DNA of 64,000 nt, from the NCBI RefSeq assembly GCF_003672135.1, contig NC_039506.1:14508001-14572000 (forward strand), read 5' to 3'. This DNA is from Ooceraea biroi (lineage: Eukaryota; Arthropoda; Insecta; Hymenoptera; Formicidae). Both the position numbers and the translations under genes were made by a program. Of this stretch, positions 22,514 to 36,162 are shown one piece after another. Every line of letters starts with the position of its first letter. Position 1 is the stretch's first letter. A model generated the notes under the pieces. It did no database searches. It saw only the letters and a program-made list of their open reading frames with translations, and was not told the DNA's origin.

Positions 22514-25500
22514 CACATGTACACAAACTTCTTCTCAATAATTTATGCAAAAATATATTTTGTTATTTACTGCTCATGTGGTTTACATGTATTTGCGTTT
22601 ATATATACTATCTAAAAACACAGATTTCTGAAAAAGTAAATATTGTATATATACATGTACATTTTAATAATAAAGAACTTTAATAATTAGATGAATTTGT
22701 TATTTAAATAGTTAAAATGTCTTATTTTTATTTCAGGAGGAAAATGGCAAGAAAGGCGAAAGATACTAACGCCTACGTTCCATTTTAATATATTAAAACA
22801 ATTTGTTGATATTATGGTCGAGGAAAGCAATCATATGACAAAATCGTTGAAAGATATGGAAGATTCGACTGTTCAAGATTTACAGTCTTTTTTTAGCTAT
22901 CATACTTTGAATATAATATGTGGTAAAAACAAAATAGCTATAGTTCTATAAAAAGAAAGAAAAGTGTTTGCTTTGATCTAATTATTCTAGGAAAAGAATT
23001 ACCTTCAGAAAGTATTCAATGAAGTATTTGTGTTTTGTCATGTGTAAACAGCACTGGGCTCTAATATTGCTAATAATGTATAATATATATCAAATTGATG
23101 AATTAAACTAACTGAAAAAACTGTCTAACTCATAAATTTGCAGAAACTTCCATGGGTACTTCCTTGCAAAACATAGACGTGGCAGAACAAGAGCGCTACC
23201 GCAACGCGATCCATGTTTTAACTGAAATATTATTTCATAAGTAATTGTGGAATTAATAGTAAACTTATAAAACAAATTTATTCTAACATACCAATACATA
23301 CGTAATAAAAATTATAGCAAAGTGGACGAAAACTTTTAGTGATATAATAATTATAAAACACTTAAACAAATAGTTTATATGTTTCTTTTTATATGTATTT
23401 CATATCTATATATTTCTCATGATTACATTTTGCATATAGAATTGTACGTCTGTGGTATCACAGTGAAATAGTATTCTGGTTCTCGTCAAAATATAAAGAA
23501 CAAGTTAAATGTTTGAAAATACTACACAGTTTTACGGAAAAAGTGAGTACAAATATTATTACACAAAACTGTGAAAATTCTTGAGTAAATTACAAAATTA
23601 TTTCCAGTAAGATTGCAAAAAATGTATATGATTAACATATATTTGAATGAAAAATTCAATGTTGCTGATAACCTCCTAATGAGCGATGTATAACGAACGC
23701 ATATATTTACAACATTTTTTTCATTTGTCGTAGATTATTGCGGAAAGGAAACGATATCACGAATCAACTGGTGGACGATATCTAAATTTTGAAAATACGG
23801 CAGAAGATAATGATATGATAGGAAGTACATATATATAGAATAAATATATTTCTGTTATTATATTTATAGAAGTTTTGATTAAAGTTCAATCCATTTGTTC
23901 TACTTGTTTTAAGGACGAAAGAAACGGCTTGCCATGATGGATCTCATGATAGCAGCGTCCAATAATAACCAAATGAGCGATTCGGACATCAGAGAAGAAG
24001 TTGACACCTTCGTGTTTGAAGTAAACGCTCCCATTTAATTTGCTTTTTTCAGAAAATGCTACAAGACGTGTGGAATAAATTGGATATCCGATTAAAATAA
24101 GCAAGAATTGTTACACCTACGTCTGAATTGTCTCAATATGTTTGAAATAATCATTTCCTTAGAAAATAGTAATTGCTTTTTAATTTTTTAAAACACACGA
24201 TGCAAAAAAGTTCTACATGAAGTTCTCTAAACATACAGATGTAATACACGAGGATTCCGAATTAGTCTAATAAATTAATTATTTCTGTTTTTATCATCAA
24301 AGTATATGATTGTAATATGATAAATTAATAGGATAAATTATAATATGATAAAGTAATATGAATAAATGAATAAAAAATGAATAAATGATTTTTTCTTTTT
24401 ATAGGGTCATGATACCGTAGCAATGGCATTGACTTTCGCTGTATTACTGTTAGCCGAACATAAGGACATACAGGTATTTTTTAATAAAGTATTGAATTAG
24501 AATAAACACAATTAATTAAATTCAATCGTTTCTTTCACTCCACTTTCACAGTTAACTGAACTTGTTTTAGGTCTAAAATAGTGTACATACTGTGGTGATT
24601 TTATCTTAATAATTAACTATACGAATAGTCATATGATCTAAAATTCACTGTACGAAAATCTGTTTTATGACTGTAGGATCGTGTCAGAAATGAAGTCAAT
24701 GCTGTAATGGAAGAAAACGGAGGAAAACTGACTATGACAGCGTTACAGAATCTGCCATACCTAGAGAGATGTTTGAAGGAAACGATGAGATTGTATCCTA
24801 GTGTTTATTTTATAGTACGAAAGTTAGAGGAAGATGTAATGTTACGTAAGGAGTTAAGAATTAATAATCATACATTATACATGTTTCGTATCATAAGCAA
24901 AGAAAATAAGTTGTAAACATGGCAATCGAAGTGTTTCATGCAAAAATGGAAATTCACGATGATGTTTCATAAAACGTTGTCGGTGCTTTCATTGTTCAAG
25001 GCATAACACTCCTAAGTACATCGTTACTGTACTGCACATTTGTCACAATTAAGATTCTTTGATATATTATAAATTCAGCAACACATAATTGATCAAGTTA
25101 GACATTTAATTCAATACGTGGAAACTGTGTTTTTTATTAACGTAGATAATAATTTATAGCTAAACATTTACTCTGCACTATCGGGATTGCTTTTTAATTA
25201 ATAAATTGCTGTTATTATAATCCTTAAGTTTACTCTATTATGCTATTTTTAGAATCATATCTAGTACCTGCTGGAACAGAGGTGACTATTGATATTATAC
25301 ATCTTCACCAACATCCTGGTTTCTGGCCAAATCCGGAGGTGTTCGATCCAGATAGATTTTTGCCAGAATTGGCGCAAAATCGTCATCCTTTCGCTTATAT
25401 ACCATTTAGCGCTGGTTCGCGGAATTGCATAGGTAATCTACTAGATCATAATATCTTCTTGCGTGTAAAGCAGTTTATAACGCGTTTACTCATAACAGGT

Positions 25501-25674
25501 CAACGATTCGCCATGATGGAGCTGAAAACCGTAATTGGTACCTTGGTGCACAACTTTTATTTGGAACCCATCGATCGCTTGAAAGACATTCGATTTTTCA
25601 TGGATTTAATTATTCGGCCTAAACACCCGGTGCGCGTAAAATTCGTCCCAATCAAAGATGCTCAACTGTTATAA
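21607..25674 (+). pseudogene. CYP4: CYP4 gene E, 12 exons with premature stop in exon 2
   Basis: Exons: 21607-21766, 22001-22110, 22336-22426, 22737-22922, 23144-23240, 23440-23542, 23734-23824, 23914-24020, 24405-24473, 24677-24845, 25253-25432, 25499-25674. Every length and phase matches the intact genes (512 codons plus stop; the C-terminus is six residues longer, KDAQLL). Codon 72 is TAA (22054-22056) where paralogues have AAA (IYK.WY). All later motifs are intact: EVDTFVFEGHDT, ETMR, FDPDRF, FSAGSRNCIGQRF. One substitution in an otherwise perfect gene points to a very recent null, a segregating allele, or a base error. The 5' flank and first part of exon 1 are C-like; divergence begins at about 21731. 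Confidence 0.85.
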
Positions 25675-26538
25675 GGGACTTATATCGGGGTGAAAACCTG
25701 ATGATGAGAAATGACGCATTTACTAAACGAGCATTATTACATTACTTCTCAGGATCACGGGATACATATTGCATGATATAAGTCGGAGATTAATTGTACT
25801 TATTGGTTTAGGAAAATGGTTTTGGTTGCTTTAAGTTTGTAAGTCAGATATTTCTTCAAATAGTGTTGTTTTGAGACTTTTAGTTCAAAGAACGCTTGTG
25901 TAGAAAGAATGAAAAGCATTTATATTATCTGTGAGACATTATGAAGTTTTTTACAGTATCAATTTGATCGACAATCTTTTTTGTTACATTGTTCAAAATA
26001 CACTTACGATTTGCAGTCGCCAGTCTTCTTCCCTCACTGTCTCTCCTGCTCTCCCTCTCACCCTCCTATCATTCTCTCTGTCATTCTCGTTTTTCTCTCC
26101 AAGCCGACCGGACATGTCATTTAAGTAATGCAAAATAATATGAACTAAATTCTTTAACTGGTCTTTAGTCAAGGAAATTCCTTTTAAAAACTGATTGCTG
26201 TAAGTAATATATATTGTCAAAATGGCAAAGAAATCAATAAAAATTTCTTTACAGAGCGAAATTTTTGTCGAGACGGATATGTGATTAATTATTTAGATTA
26301 ACATAATTATACATACATATAATTATAAAACGAAATCAGGGACATAGTTTGGTTTTTGGCTGATGGACATTAATGTGCTCTCCTCTCTCTCTACTGCGTT
26401 GACTCGCGGAGATTAAAAACTTAACTTAGTACATTGAAAAACAGGTTTCTACGCAATTTGTCGTTAAAAATGGCATGAATAATCACATTCATACATATAT
26501 TATCAAGGATAAAAATAAAATGTTACCTATATCTTATA
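25675..26538. other. E-F intergenic, first part
   Basis: Up to 26209 it repeats 77-611. From about 26147 on it is homologous to 61865-62420 upstream of gene H. No gene seen. Confidence 0.6.
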
Positions 26539-26786
26539 CTAGCATCCCCTGTCACGCGGGCTTCGGCCGCGATATTATGTGTAGAATTAAATAAAAACAC
26601 ATTTTACCCCTTCTCACTCGTTAGGGGTGGAATTTCGGAAAACCCACCCTTAGTGAGCACCTACGTGATAGTAGGATTATACCCTTAAAATTTCAAGTCG
26701 ATAGGTGCAGTGGTTCGGGCTGCACGTTGATGAGTCAGTGAGTGAGTGAGTGAGTGAGTGGTATTTGGCTTATATATGTATATAGA
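26539..26786 (-). mobile_element. Non-autonomous Helitron, 248 bp
   Basis: Read on the minus strand it begins A|TCTATATACATATATAAG and ends with a GC-rich hairpin (GCGGCCGAAGCCCGC), then GTGACAGGGGATGCTAG|T. That is the Helitron signature: 5' TC, 3' hairpin, CTRR end, insertion between A and T, no TSD. The homologous region upstream of H (about 62420) is empty (CTTATATAAGATGC). It contains a (GTGA)n tract at 26739-26760. Confidence 0.8.
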
Positions 26787-27060
26787 TGAGATGCTACTTT
26801 GCAAGTTCGCATATCGCAGAAGTGTTGCAGTAACGCTATTGACATCACCATTATCGGCAACGGATGTAAGGACATTAAACGGACGTTATAACTTATAGAA
26901 AAATAATAACTTATTAATTATCGAAATTGTAGTTATCTCGTATAGCTTCAAAGAATTAATATAGTATACAAGTGTAAGTGATTTAAAATTTTTCTGGAGC
27001 GAAAGAAGTAAGCAGATATTTCATGATTTACATCATTTACTTTTAAGTATATATCTCTTC
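26787..27060 (+). promoter_or_regulatory. Orphan promoter/leader copy upstream of F (H-like)
   Basis: Homologous to 62427-62700 before gene H, but not followed by P450 exons. The Helitron sits exactly where the TATA-like part lies in the H copy. Probably a relic. Confidence 0.4.
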
Positions 27061-27822
27061 AAACGAACTTCAAACCATCTCTTGAAGCACATATCCAATC
27101 CATAGCATGCAGTTACATATAAAATTATTTATCTATGTTATTATATTGAAACATAATTGACAGAAAAAAGTAATTACACTTCTTTTTTTATTACATTAAC
27201 TTGCGGTGGTTGCACTTGTTATAGCTATAAGTAGCTTAACTAGTTATAGCAGATCAAATCTAATACACTCTTCCTTCTTCAATGTCTCGGACTGCATGAA
27301 TAGCAAACCCATAAAAACTTCATGTAATAAAGTAAAGGTTACTAGACTATTTAATAATAGAACATATTGGGACACACTTTTCTACTTAATCCATGGATTA
27401 GTAGGACATGAATTATCTTTCTTTACTGATTAATGACTCGTATATTTTACAGATGTCAAATCGCAGTCTACGATTAATGTGCACTTCACTCTTATGAGAT
27501 GCATTAACATCATCGTGAGTTTTCTAACTTTGTTGGTTTAACAACAGAAGTATAAAAGAAACATAAAGAGATTAATGTGAGAACAGTAATGCCTGTGCTT
27601 CTTTTTTAGAGGAGTTATAATTAGAACAATTTGAAACTTCTGACATAAGACGGTTAAGAAATTAATACGACGAAAAAATATTGCCGTTAAAATGCTGAGA
27701 CTGCTAAAGAAGTATACTTTCGGTTATCATATGCTGCCGACGAGCAATATGTTAGTGCCAGGCAAAACGATCGTGATGTCACAAAAAAAGTGTCACAACC
27801 TCTGTGCTTATGACTGTACATA

Positions 27823-28111
27823 TATAAGTTGTTAAGTCGTATCTTCGCGTGTCAGTAATGAGATAGTAGTGTGACGTGTCATGTCGCTCTGCGGCGATTA
27901 GCACAGCAGTGTAACAACAGTTTGTCACCAATAGGAGTAATAATTGATCATTGTCGAAATTGCAGTTATCTAGTGCAGTTCCAAATCTTAATATCTTATT
28001 AGTGTGCAAGGACCGTTATATTTTGTGAAAGAAAGAAGGTATTTAAGCAGAAGTTTCACGAATTATATTTTATGTTTCTTAAGAAAACAAGTTGGGATAT
28101 TTAAAATCTAT
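27823..28111 (+). promoter_or_regulatory. Promoter and leader exon copy 1 upstream of F
   Basis: TATAAG at 27823 and TCAGT at 27852-27856 (31 bp). The leader runs to AAATCTAT|GTAAGT at 28111. Just after the donor (about 28138) the sequence changes to what elsewhere is gene 3' flank (compare 35968-36140). A whole gene body thus appears to have been deleted between them. The donor could still splice to the F acceptor at 30781. Confidence 0.5.
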
Positions 28112-28507
28112 GTAAGTTTGCTATGTTTGCGTCTATACATTACTTATCTCTTAACGGGTATTAATGTATTCTCCTTTCTCTATTACCTTGTATTACTTAG
28201 CAGTGGTAGTTATCAATTCCACTTATTACACTACAAAAATATAATGTATTGAGAAAAATGCAGCATTCAAATAGATTAAAAGGATTTGTTTGTATAAATA
28301 AAATCTTTTTCAACAAAAGTATTATAACTCAATTGTATAAGATGACAACAACTTGATAGTAATAGCAGGCCAAATTTAATATGTTCTTCCTTCTTCAATG
28401 TCACGGACTGCGTAAGCAGCAAACACATAAAAACGTAATGTAATAAAGAACAAGTTACTGGACGGATGAGATGTTAAAACGACGCAAAAACTATTTCCAC
28501 TTACGTA

Positions 28508-28813
28508 TATAAGTTGCTAAGTTAACATCTTCGCGTGTCAGTAATGAATTAATAGTGTGACGTGTCATGTTGCTCTGCGGCGATTACCGTAACAGTGTAA
28601 CAACAGTTTGCCACCAATGGGAATAATAATTGATTCATTGTCGAAATTGCAATCTATTGTGCGGTTCCAAAACTTAATATCTTATTATTAATGTGTAAAG
28701 ACTCTTATATTTTTTGGAAGAAAAAAGGTATTTAATTAGAAATTTCACGAAGTAATCTTTATGCTCCTTGAGAAGACAAGGACACAGAAGTTGCCGGTTG
28801 GATATACAATCAA
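28508..28813 (+). promoter_or_regulatory. Promoter and leader exon copy 2 upstream of F
   Basis: TATAAG at 28508 and TCAGT at 28538-28542 (32 bp). The leader ends at a diverged donor, ATCAAT|GTAATT near 28813. It is the closest promoter to gene F, whose leader acceptor TTGTTACAG ends at 30781 and whose ATG is at 30898. Confidence 0.5.
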
Positions 28814-30781
28814 TGTAATTTTATTATATTTATGTCTATACGTTTATTATAATTCTATTTTATAATATATTATTTTTGTTTAGTCCCGTGGTATCTTGTT
28901 TCTCATTTCCATATCGCATGTTTTTACTGCATGTTTTTAGATATTATATTAAATCTGTTTCTAAATTAAATCTAACTCATATGAATTTTTACAATTACGG
29001 ATTTGAATGAATAAGTGGGTAAATTTTTGTCTAAATTTCTCCACCTCTATATCAAATTATAATTGTCAAGGTAGATATTTCTGGTCTATTTTTCAATATA
29101 ATATATTCTCAAAAGATATGTATTAGCTGAGAGCAGGTTCAATTCAGTTATACATAAGAACAATCTCCAAGTGAACTTGTGATAAAAAATTTGATAAAAA
29201 TAACGCATGTAATTTCAAGTGCAGATGTATAATAAATCTAGATTTCAGATATTTAAGATTACGATAGTATGTATCTATGCATTGTCGTAATAAGTTACTA
29301 TATCGTTACTTTCTGCAATCGATTACATTATAGATTTTTATACAAAATAAGATTGATAATAACTTGGCAGAGATATTTCAGTTATAAATGTCGAAGATCT
29401 TATCGACCTCAGTAATAAAGTCCACAATCAAAGTCCACGATTTCGTTACTAGCAGTGATATGAATAATGCATAACATGCGCATGTGTTTTTATTTATTCC
29501 ATATCAGTGTAATTTCTTATGTGAATCTATTAGGTTGTCCTAAAAGTTTCTTTCGTTTTATTAGTAAGTAATACATGCATAATATTTTACAACTCTTCAA
29601 GGCGAATGAAACGTATTCTACGATAGCTAGACGACGACTAAAAAGGATGACATCAACGTCTAAGCGATAAGATTGCCTGTTTATAAACACTGCCCGATGA
29701 AGAGGCTGCGTGCAGGCTGCGAAAGAAACTTTTGGGACAACCTAATATAATGTTGCAATTGCGGAAAATTGCGTTATAATAAGTCTATTGTGAGTATTGA
29801 CACAGTACAATGCAGGTCTGCTTATGTAAAATATATCATAAGTGGTATGTTCCTATTATTAAATCTGTCAGAAATACCTTCAAGATATCTAAAGTCTCTG
29901 GAACTCTACTGAGGAACAAGCGTATGCAATGGGTAGGGTGAGGTAGAATGAACTATGTTCCATCGTCCGGTCCGATTACTGTAAATCTCGACTAGTTTTT
30001 ATATGGAATATTAAGACACAAAGGCATGTTACAACAAGAAAAGTAGATATGAAATAATGTATTATACCAGCGTGCGCAAATATTACTCCCCATATGTTAA
30101 ATAACGTTTAATGTTTCTCCAGTGTTCAATTATAAAAAATGTATAGATTTAAAAGGTCGCCATTTTAAACATCCGTAAAGTAAATATATTATACATGTCT
30201 ACTCACAATATTTTGTGCGTTACTTGTTCCAAATTTTTATCAAACTCATTTGAAGATCATATTATTATGATCAGGACCATTGAATTCATCTTGAGGTAAC
30301 ACATAGTGCACATAAAAATATATATTGTGTGAATTGATCTCAGCTAACACATAGTGCACATAAACATATAGAATTAAAAAACCGACGACATTAAAATATT
30401 AAAAAGACTTATCTCGAAAGAAAAGATTTCTTCATCACAATATTGATATAAATTACATAATTTTTATCTGACACATTTATATTTAACAGAAAAAACAAAA
30501 AAAATGATTTAAAAGCTGATGTTAGGTGAAATATTGTATAATACGTAAGACTTTCAGAAACTATTAGACTTTATACTAAAGCATCAAGATTACGATATGC
30601 TACGTATATTAAGATATAAATGCATTAATAGACATGGTCTCTATTTCCTTGTACAGCATATAATTTTCGCAATACAAAACATCTTGTCAGATAATTTTCT
30701 ATAATTAATATCTCTTATTGCCTTAAGATAATTTCTTTTATAATTACTTTTATAACAACGGCAATTTATTTTTTGTTACAG
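28814..30781. other. Predicted leader intron of gene F
   Basis: AT-rich, no credible ORF. It is homologous piecewise to 50174-54215 before gene G and serves as the empty-site reference for several insertions there. It contains a mariner MITE (29530-29745) and a 35-bp direct duplication (about 30291 and 30338, AACACATAGTGCACATAAA). Confidence 0.5.
29530..29745. mobile_element. mariner-type MITE, 216 bp
   Basis: Ends TTAGGTTGTCCTAAAAGTTT and its inverted counterpart, flanked by TA (29528-29529, 29746-29747). The homologous site upstream of G (about 52146, GAATCTATAATG) is empty with a single TA. No ORF; looks like an internally deleted mariner. Confidence 0.8.
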
Positions 30782-30897
30782 CGTAATACAGATATTACAT
30801 AACTGATATTAATCATTACACTTATATAATACCTGAAAGAATTGAGAAAGACAAATCGAAAGAAAGCTGGACAGCATTTTACATTATCCAATAAACG

Positions 30898-33800
30898 ATG
30901 ATTCTTGAATTACTACTGTCATGTGCTGTTATTGCATTTTTATATTATTATGTTATCCATCTTGCAAAGTACAGGCGGCTTATCAACCTTATTCCGGGAC
31001 CATCAATGTATCCAATTTTCGGTGATATTTTCAATGTAATATTTAGTCCACGAGGCAAGTAAAAGGTTGCAAAACTTTTCAATCTGTCAACGAGCGTATG
31101 ATTTGTTTATGAAAATTATTTATCGGTGTATAGATAATAAAGTAGGATAGAGAGAGTATATTTGCCTAATGTTTTGCCGTTTACAACAGTACTTGTTGAA
31201 TCTATCAGCAGCTAAACTCAACTCCACTCTCTACAAATTTCTGCATTTGCATATAGCATTAGAGAGCATTAAAATTATATACTTATTACATCCAGTTTTG
31301 AATGTTGTTTAAATTAAGTTCTGATATTTTAGAGGATATGTGGGACCTTTTCGTGTTACGCTCTAAACTGTATCGCCCATTGTATAAAGTTTGGTACTTG
31401 ACAATCGCTTACGTCGTCCTTCTGACTCCAGACGACATGCAGGTAGAGAAAATCAATTGTAGATTGATATTTGATGTTATATTAAAAGTTTATGTTTTCT
31501 ATAAATAATCGTAAATAAGAACTGCATGAACGGATCTTTTCTGAAGTAAAATTTTCTACAGCATTTCTCGCGCAGATCACATTCTACATTTTACTCTTTG
31601 AACCTCGCCCTGTTTCAAACTTCTTTAATTTGATTTACTCTGATTTTAGTTGGTTTTGAACACCACAAAATATAATGCAAAAGGCATCCTTTATAATCTT
31701 TTTCATCCATGGATGGGTGACGGTCTCCTCGTTAGTAAAGGTACTACAATACAGACTTAAACCTATATTTCGGATCTAATATATAAAAGCATACAAACGC
31801 ACACACAACAAACTTCTTCTCGATATAATTTATACAAAAGTATTTATATTTTCTGTTATTAATCCTTATATGTGTCTGCGTTCTATTAACTTAAACAGAT
31901 TCATGAAAAAGTAGATATTTTATGTATATGCACATTTTAATAATAATGAACTTAAATAATTGGATGAATGTGCATCACGCTATGAATATCGTGATTTAAA
32001 ATGCCATTTTATTTTTCTTTCAGGAGCAAAATGGCAAGAAAGGCGAAAAATACTAACGCCTGCGTTCCACTTCCATATATTAAAAAACTTTTTTGATATT
32101 TTGGCCGAAGAAAGCAATCGTATGGTGACATCGTTAAAAAATATGAAAGACTCCACTATCCTGAATTTAGAGTCTTTCATTAGCCATCATACATTAAATA
32201 TAATATGTGGTATAAACGATATACATACAATTCCAGAAAAAGAAAGAAAAGGCTCTGTCTTGGACTAACTATATTTAAAAAATAGATTCTTTTACTAAAT
32301 TAAGCGTCTGTGTTTTGCACTGCATAAACCATACTAAACTAGTATTGTTATATAATATCGCATAATAAATATTATATCGGTAAATGTTTATTAAATTTCA
32401 ATTTACAGAAACTTCCATGGGCATTTCCTTGCAGAATATAGACGCGACTGAACAACAAGAGTATCGCAAAGCAATCCATGACATGGGTGAAATATTCATT
32501 TACAGGTAATTGTGAGATTAATATAAAATTTAAAAAGTACATTTATTGTAATACAGTGATATGTAATGAAAACTATAGCAAAGTAGACGAAAAACTCGTC
32601 ATAAATAATAGTGTCCTAAATAATAATTATACAACTCTAAAGAAAAAGTACATTTATCTTTTTATACATATGTATGTAAGATATATACGTATATTTCATA
32701 TATATATTTCTCATGATTACATTTTACATATATAGAGGTTTCCGTCCGTGGTATATGAACGATACACTGTTCAAGTTCTCGTCGAAATATAAACACCAAA
32801 TTAAATGTTTGAAAGTATTACATGGTTTCACGGAAAAAGTGAGTACAAATAATAGTACACATAAGCTCGTGCATTTCCGTCACAGAATCCGTACACGAAA
32901 TGAATATCAGTGTATTCCTCATTTGAAAACACTTTTGGCATTCTGATAGTAATTGCTAGTTCACACGACGATTGAAATCTAACAGCTACTGTTGTGAAAG
33001 TAACAATCATACTGAATCGTTTCAACATAGTGAACATGAATACATGTGAATACACATAACATAAACATCTTCGACCTTCCAAATTCTACACTATGTTCCG
33101 TTGTTACTTATCTCATATTTCTTTTCAATATTGGTTTATAACTTTGTAATAAAGCATTTCTAAGCAAACTCGATATAAGAATTTTTTCTTATTTCCACTA
33201 GTAGAATATGCTCCCGCAGTTTGTCGGTTAAAACCCGGGACACCCTGTATAATTAACATGTATGTTTGCAAAGAAGATGAATAATTTAATGTTGCTTATA
33301 ACCTTCTACCGAGCGATAAATAACGAATGTATATATTACAGCATACATATATTACAGAATGTATATTTTACAGCAGATCATTTGTTGTAGATTATTGCGG
33401 AAAGGAAACGATATCACGAATCCACTGACGGACGATATCTAAATTTTGAAAATGAGGTAGAAGATGATTACATGATGGGAAGTATGTACAGAATAAATGC
33501 AACATTTGCGTTATCATATTAATAAAATTTTTTATTAGATCTTCTAGTTGTTTTATATGTTTAAGGTCGAAAGAAGCGCCTTGCTATGTTGGATCTCATG
33601 ATAGCAGCATCCAATAATAACCAAATGAGCGATTCGGACATCAGAGAAGAAGTAGACACCTTCATGTTTGAAGTAAACGCTTTCATCTCATTTCTTCGAA
33701 AAATATTACAAGATATACGGAATAAATTAGTCAGGTCGAGTAAAATAAGGAAAAACTGTCACAACTACGTCTCATGCTTCCAAATAATTATTTTCTTAGA

Positions 33801-35277
33801 CAATTGTAATTTCTTTTTAATTTAAAAATATGTGACGCAAAGAAGTTTTATGTGAAATCCTTTAAATTCAGAGATATAATGAACGTGGAATTCGAGTTAG
33901 CTTGGTAAATTAATTATTTCTGTTTTTACCACAGAAGTATCTATAACTATTACATGACAAATGAGGATAATAAAACTAAAAAGCATGATTTTTTCTCATT
34001 AAAGGGTCACGATACCGTATCAATGGCTATCACCTTCGCTATATTACTGTTAGCCGAACATAAGGATGTGCAGGTATTTTTTATAATAAAGTACTGAATT
34101 AAAATGAACATAATGATATTCAACCGTTTACTTTACTTCGCTTTCACATTTAAGTAAATTTGTTATCTTAATAGTTAACTATACGAAGTCATATGATCCA
34201 ATATTCATTGTACGAAAATCTGTTTTATGACTGTAGGATCGTGTCAGAAAGGAAGTCACAGCTGTAATGAAAGAAAATGGAGGAAAACTTACTATGACAG
34301 CGTTACAGAATCTGCCATATCTCGAGAGATGTTTGAAGGAAACATTGAGATTGTATCCTAGTGTTTATTCTATAATACGAAAGTTAGAGGAAGACGTAAA
34401 GATACGTGAGTACTTAATAAGTAGCATACATTATATATGTTTTTGTATCACAGCAAAAAAAAGAAGACTCGCGACATAGAAGTCAAGTGTGTCATGCAAT
34501 AATGTAAACTCATGAAGACGTTGTTCCATAAAAAGTTATCGATGCGTTTATTGTTCGTTGCATAACATTACTAACTGCATCATTACTGCATTGAAAATTT
34601 ATCAAACTTTGATATATAATGAATTTATTAATATGATTATAAATTTAATTTAATACTTGGAAACTTTTCTTACTTATGTAAATAATAATTTACATTACTA
34701 TTAAATTACATTAATGTTTACTCTGCACACTCTTCATATGTTTTTATCTTTTACTTAATAATAGATGTTATTACCTAATAGGTAATATTATTACCATAAT
34801 CATAATCATACTGTAATATTATTACCATGTCATTACCATACTCTGAAATAGTACTGTATTCGGCTATTTTTAGGATCGTATATCGTTCCTGCTGGAGCGG
34901 AACTATTTCTTGACATTGTACATCTCCACCGAAATCCTGATGTTTGGCCAAATCCAGATAAATTCGATCCAGACAGATTTTTGCCAGATCTGGTGCAAAA
35001 TCGTCATCCTTTCGCTTACATACCGTTTAGCGCTGGTTCGCGGAATTGCATAGGTAATCTACAAGATGATAATACCTTCTTGCGTGTAAAGCAGATTATA
35101 ACGTGTTCACTTATAACAGGTCAACGATTCGCTATGATGGAATTGAAAACTGTAATTGGTACCCTGGTGCACAACTTTTACTTGGAACCCATTGATTACT
35201 TAAAAGATATTCGATGTTTAGCCGATATTATTATTCGAATTAAAGAACCAGTGCGTGTAAAAATCATTCCAATCTAA
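30898..35277 (+). CDS. CYP4: CYP4 family cytochrome P450, gene F (complete, 12 exons)
   Basis: Exons: 30898-31054, 31333-31442, 31650-31740, 32024-32209, 32409-32505, 32736-32838, 33391-33481, 33566-33672, 34005-34073, 34237-34405, 34874-35053, 35120-35277; 1518 nt, 505 aa, no stop. The N-terminus MILELLLSCAVIAFLYYY is a membrane anchor; hinge NLIPGPSM. Motifs: EVDTFMFEGHDT, ETLR as the ExxR helix, FDPDRFLPD, FSAGSRNCIGQRF. The protein is clearly more diverged from C/D than they are from each other, notably in exons 1-3 and 11 (SYIVPAGAELFLDIVHLHRN). GC donor in intron 1. Intron 11 is 66 nt and in frame without a stop. Function as expected for an ER CYP4 monooxygenase; substrate unknown. Confidence 0.92.
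32860..33255. repeat. Extra sequence in intron 6 of gene F
   Basis: Intron 6 is 552 bp in F against about 180-220 bp in the other copies. The surplus ends in GGGACACCCTGTATAA, a terminus style shared with the palindromic element at 51608-51893. The left boundary is uncertain. Confidence 0.4.
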
Positions 35278-36147
35278 GATGTTCAACTATTAGAAGGAAA
35301 TACGAATGATGTCGATATGAAAACCTGGTGCATGAAGAGAAATGAAGAATTAATTATGTAAGCGTTATTGCTTGAGCAATACCATGCACAAAATGTATAT
35401 TGCGTACTTAAATATTTAATTGAGAATATATAGGATACTCTTATCATTTTAGCAAAATCATTTTCTTTACTTTAACTTTGTAGGAGGTATTTCCTCGAAT
35501 CGTGTAGCTCAGATAATGCTTCTAGAAAGAATAAACATCATTTATATAATCTGAGACATTATTAAGTTTTTGGAGTATCGGTCTATAATCTATGATCGAC
35601 ATTTTTTTATTATTACATACTTAAGAATAAAATTACATTTGTGTTTGTCATTGTGGTAAATGATTTACATTTACCACAATCTCTCTTTCTCTCGCTATTG
35701 CGAATCACGTTTAAGCAATGCATAATTCTATCGGATTAAATATTTCGATTGTTTTTAAAACACGTAATCACTTCTGAAAAAGTGATTATCCTATGCAGTG
35801 TGTCTCGAAAAAAAGCCAAAGAAATCAATAAATATTTCCTGAAGACAAACAAAAAAAATCTTTCTTGAAGCAGATATCCAATCCATTGCAGTAACAGAGT
35901 TATATACATAATTATGTACCTATGGAATTATATAGTAGATATGTACTTACAAGGAAAATTAAAGGAATCTTACTTATCTCTTAACGGGTATTAATATATT
36001 CTCCTTTCTCTATTACGTTGTATTACTTAGCAGTGGTAGTTCCACTTATTACACTACAAAAATATAATGTATTGAGAAAAATGCCGCATTAAAATGGATT
36101 AAAAGGACTTGTTTGTATATATAAAATCTTTTTTAACACAAATATTC
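35278..36147. other. 3' flank of gene F
   Basis: AT-rich, no gene. About 35968-36140 is homologous to 28138-28330. It ends at the left edge of the composite insertion nest; ACAAATATT occurs at this edge (about 36139) and again near 48333 where flank homology resumes. Confidence 0.5.
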
Positions 36148-36162
36148 CACTCTTAAAAAAGC

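Noticed and set aside
22332..22550. 72-aa minus-strand ORF with IYIYIYIY
   Set aside because: Complement of exon 3 of gene E and a (TA)n microsatellite.
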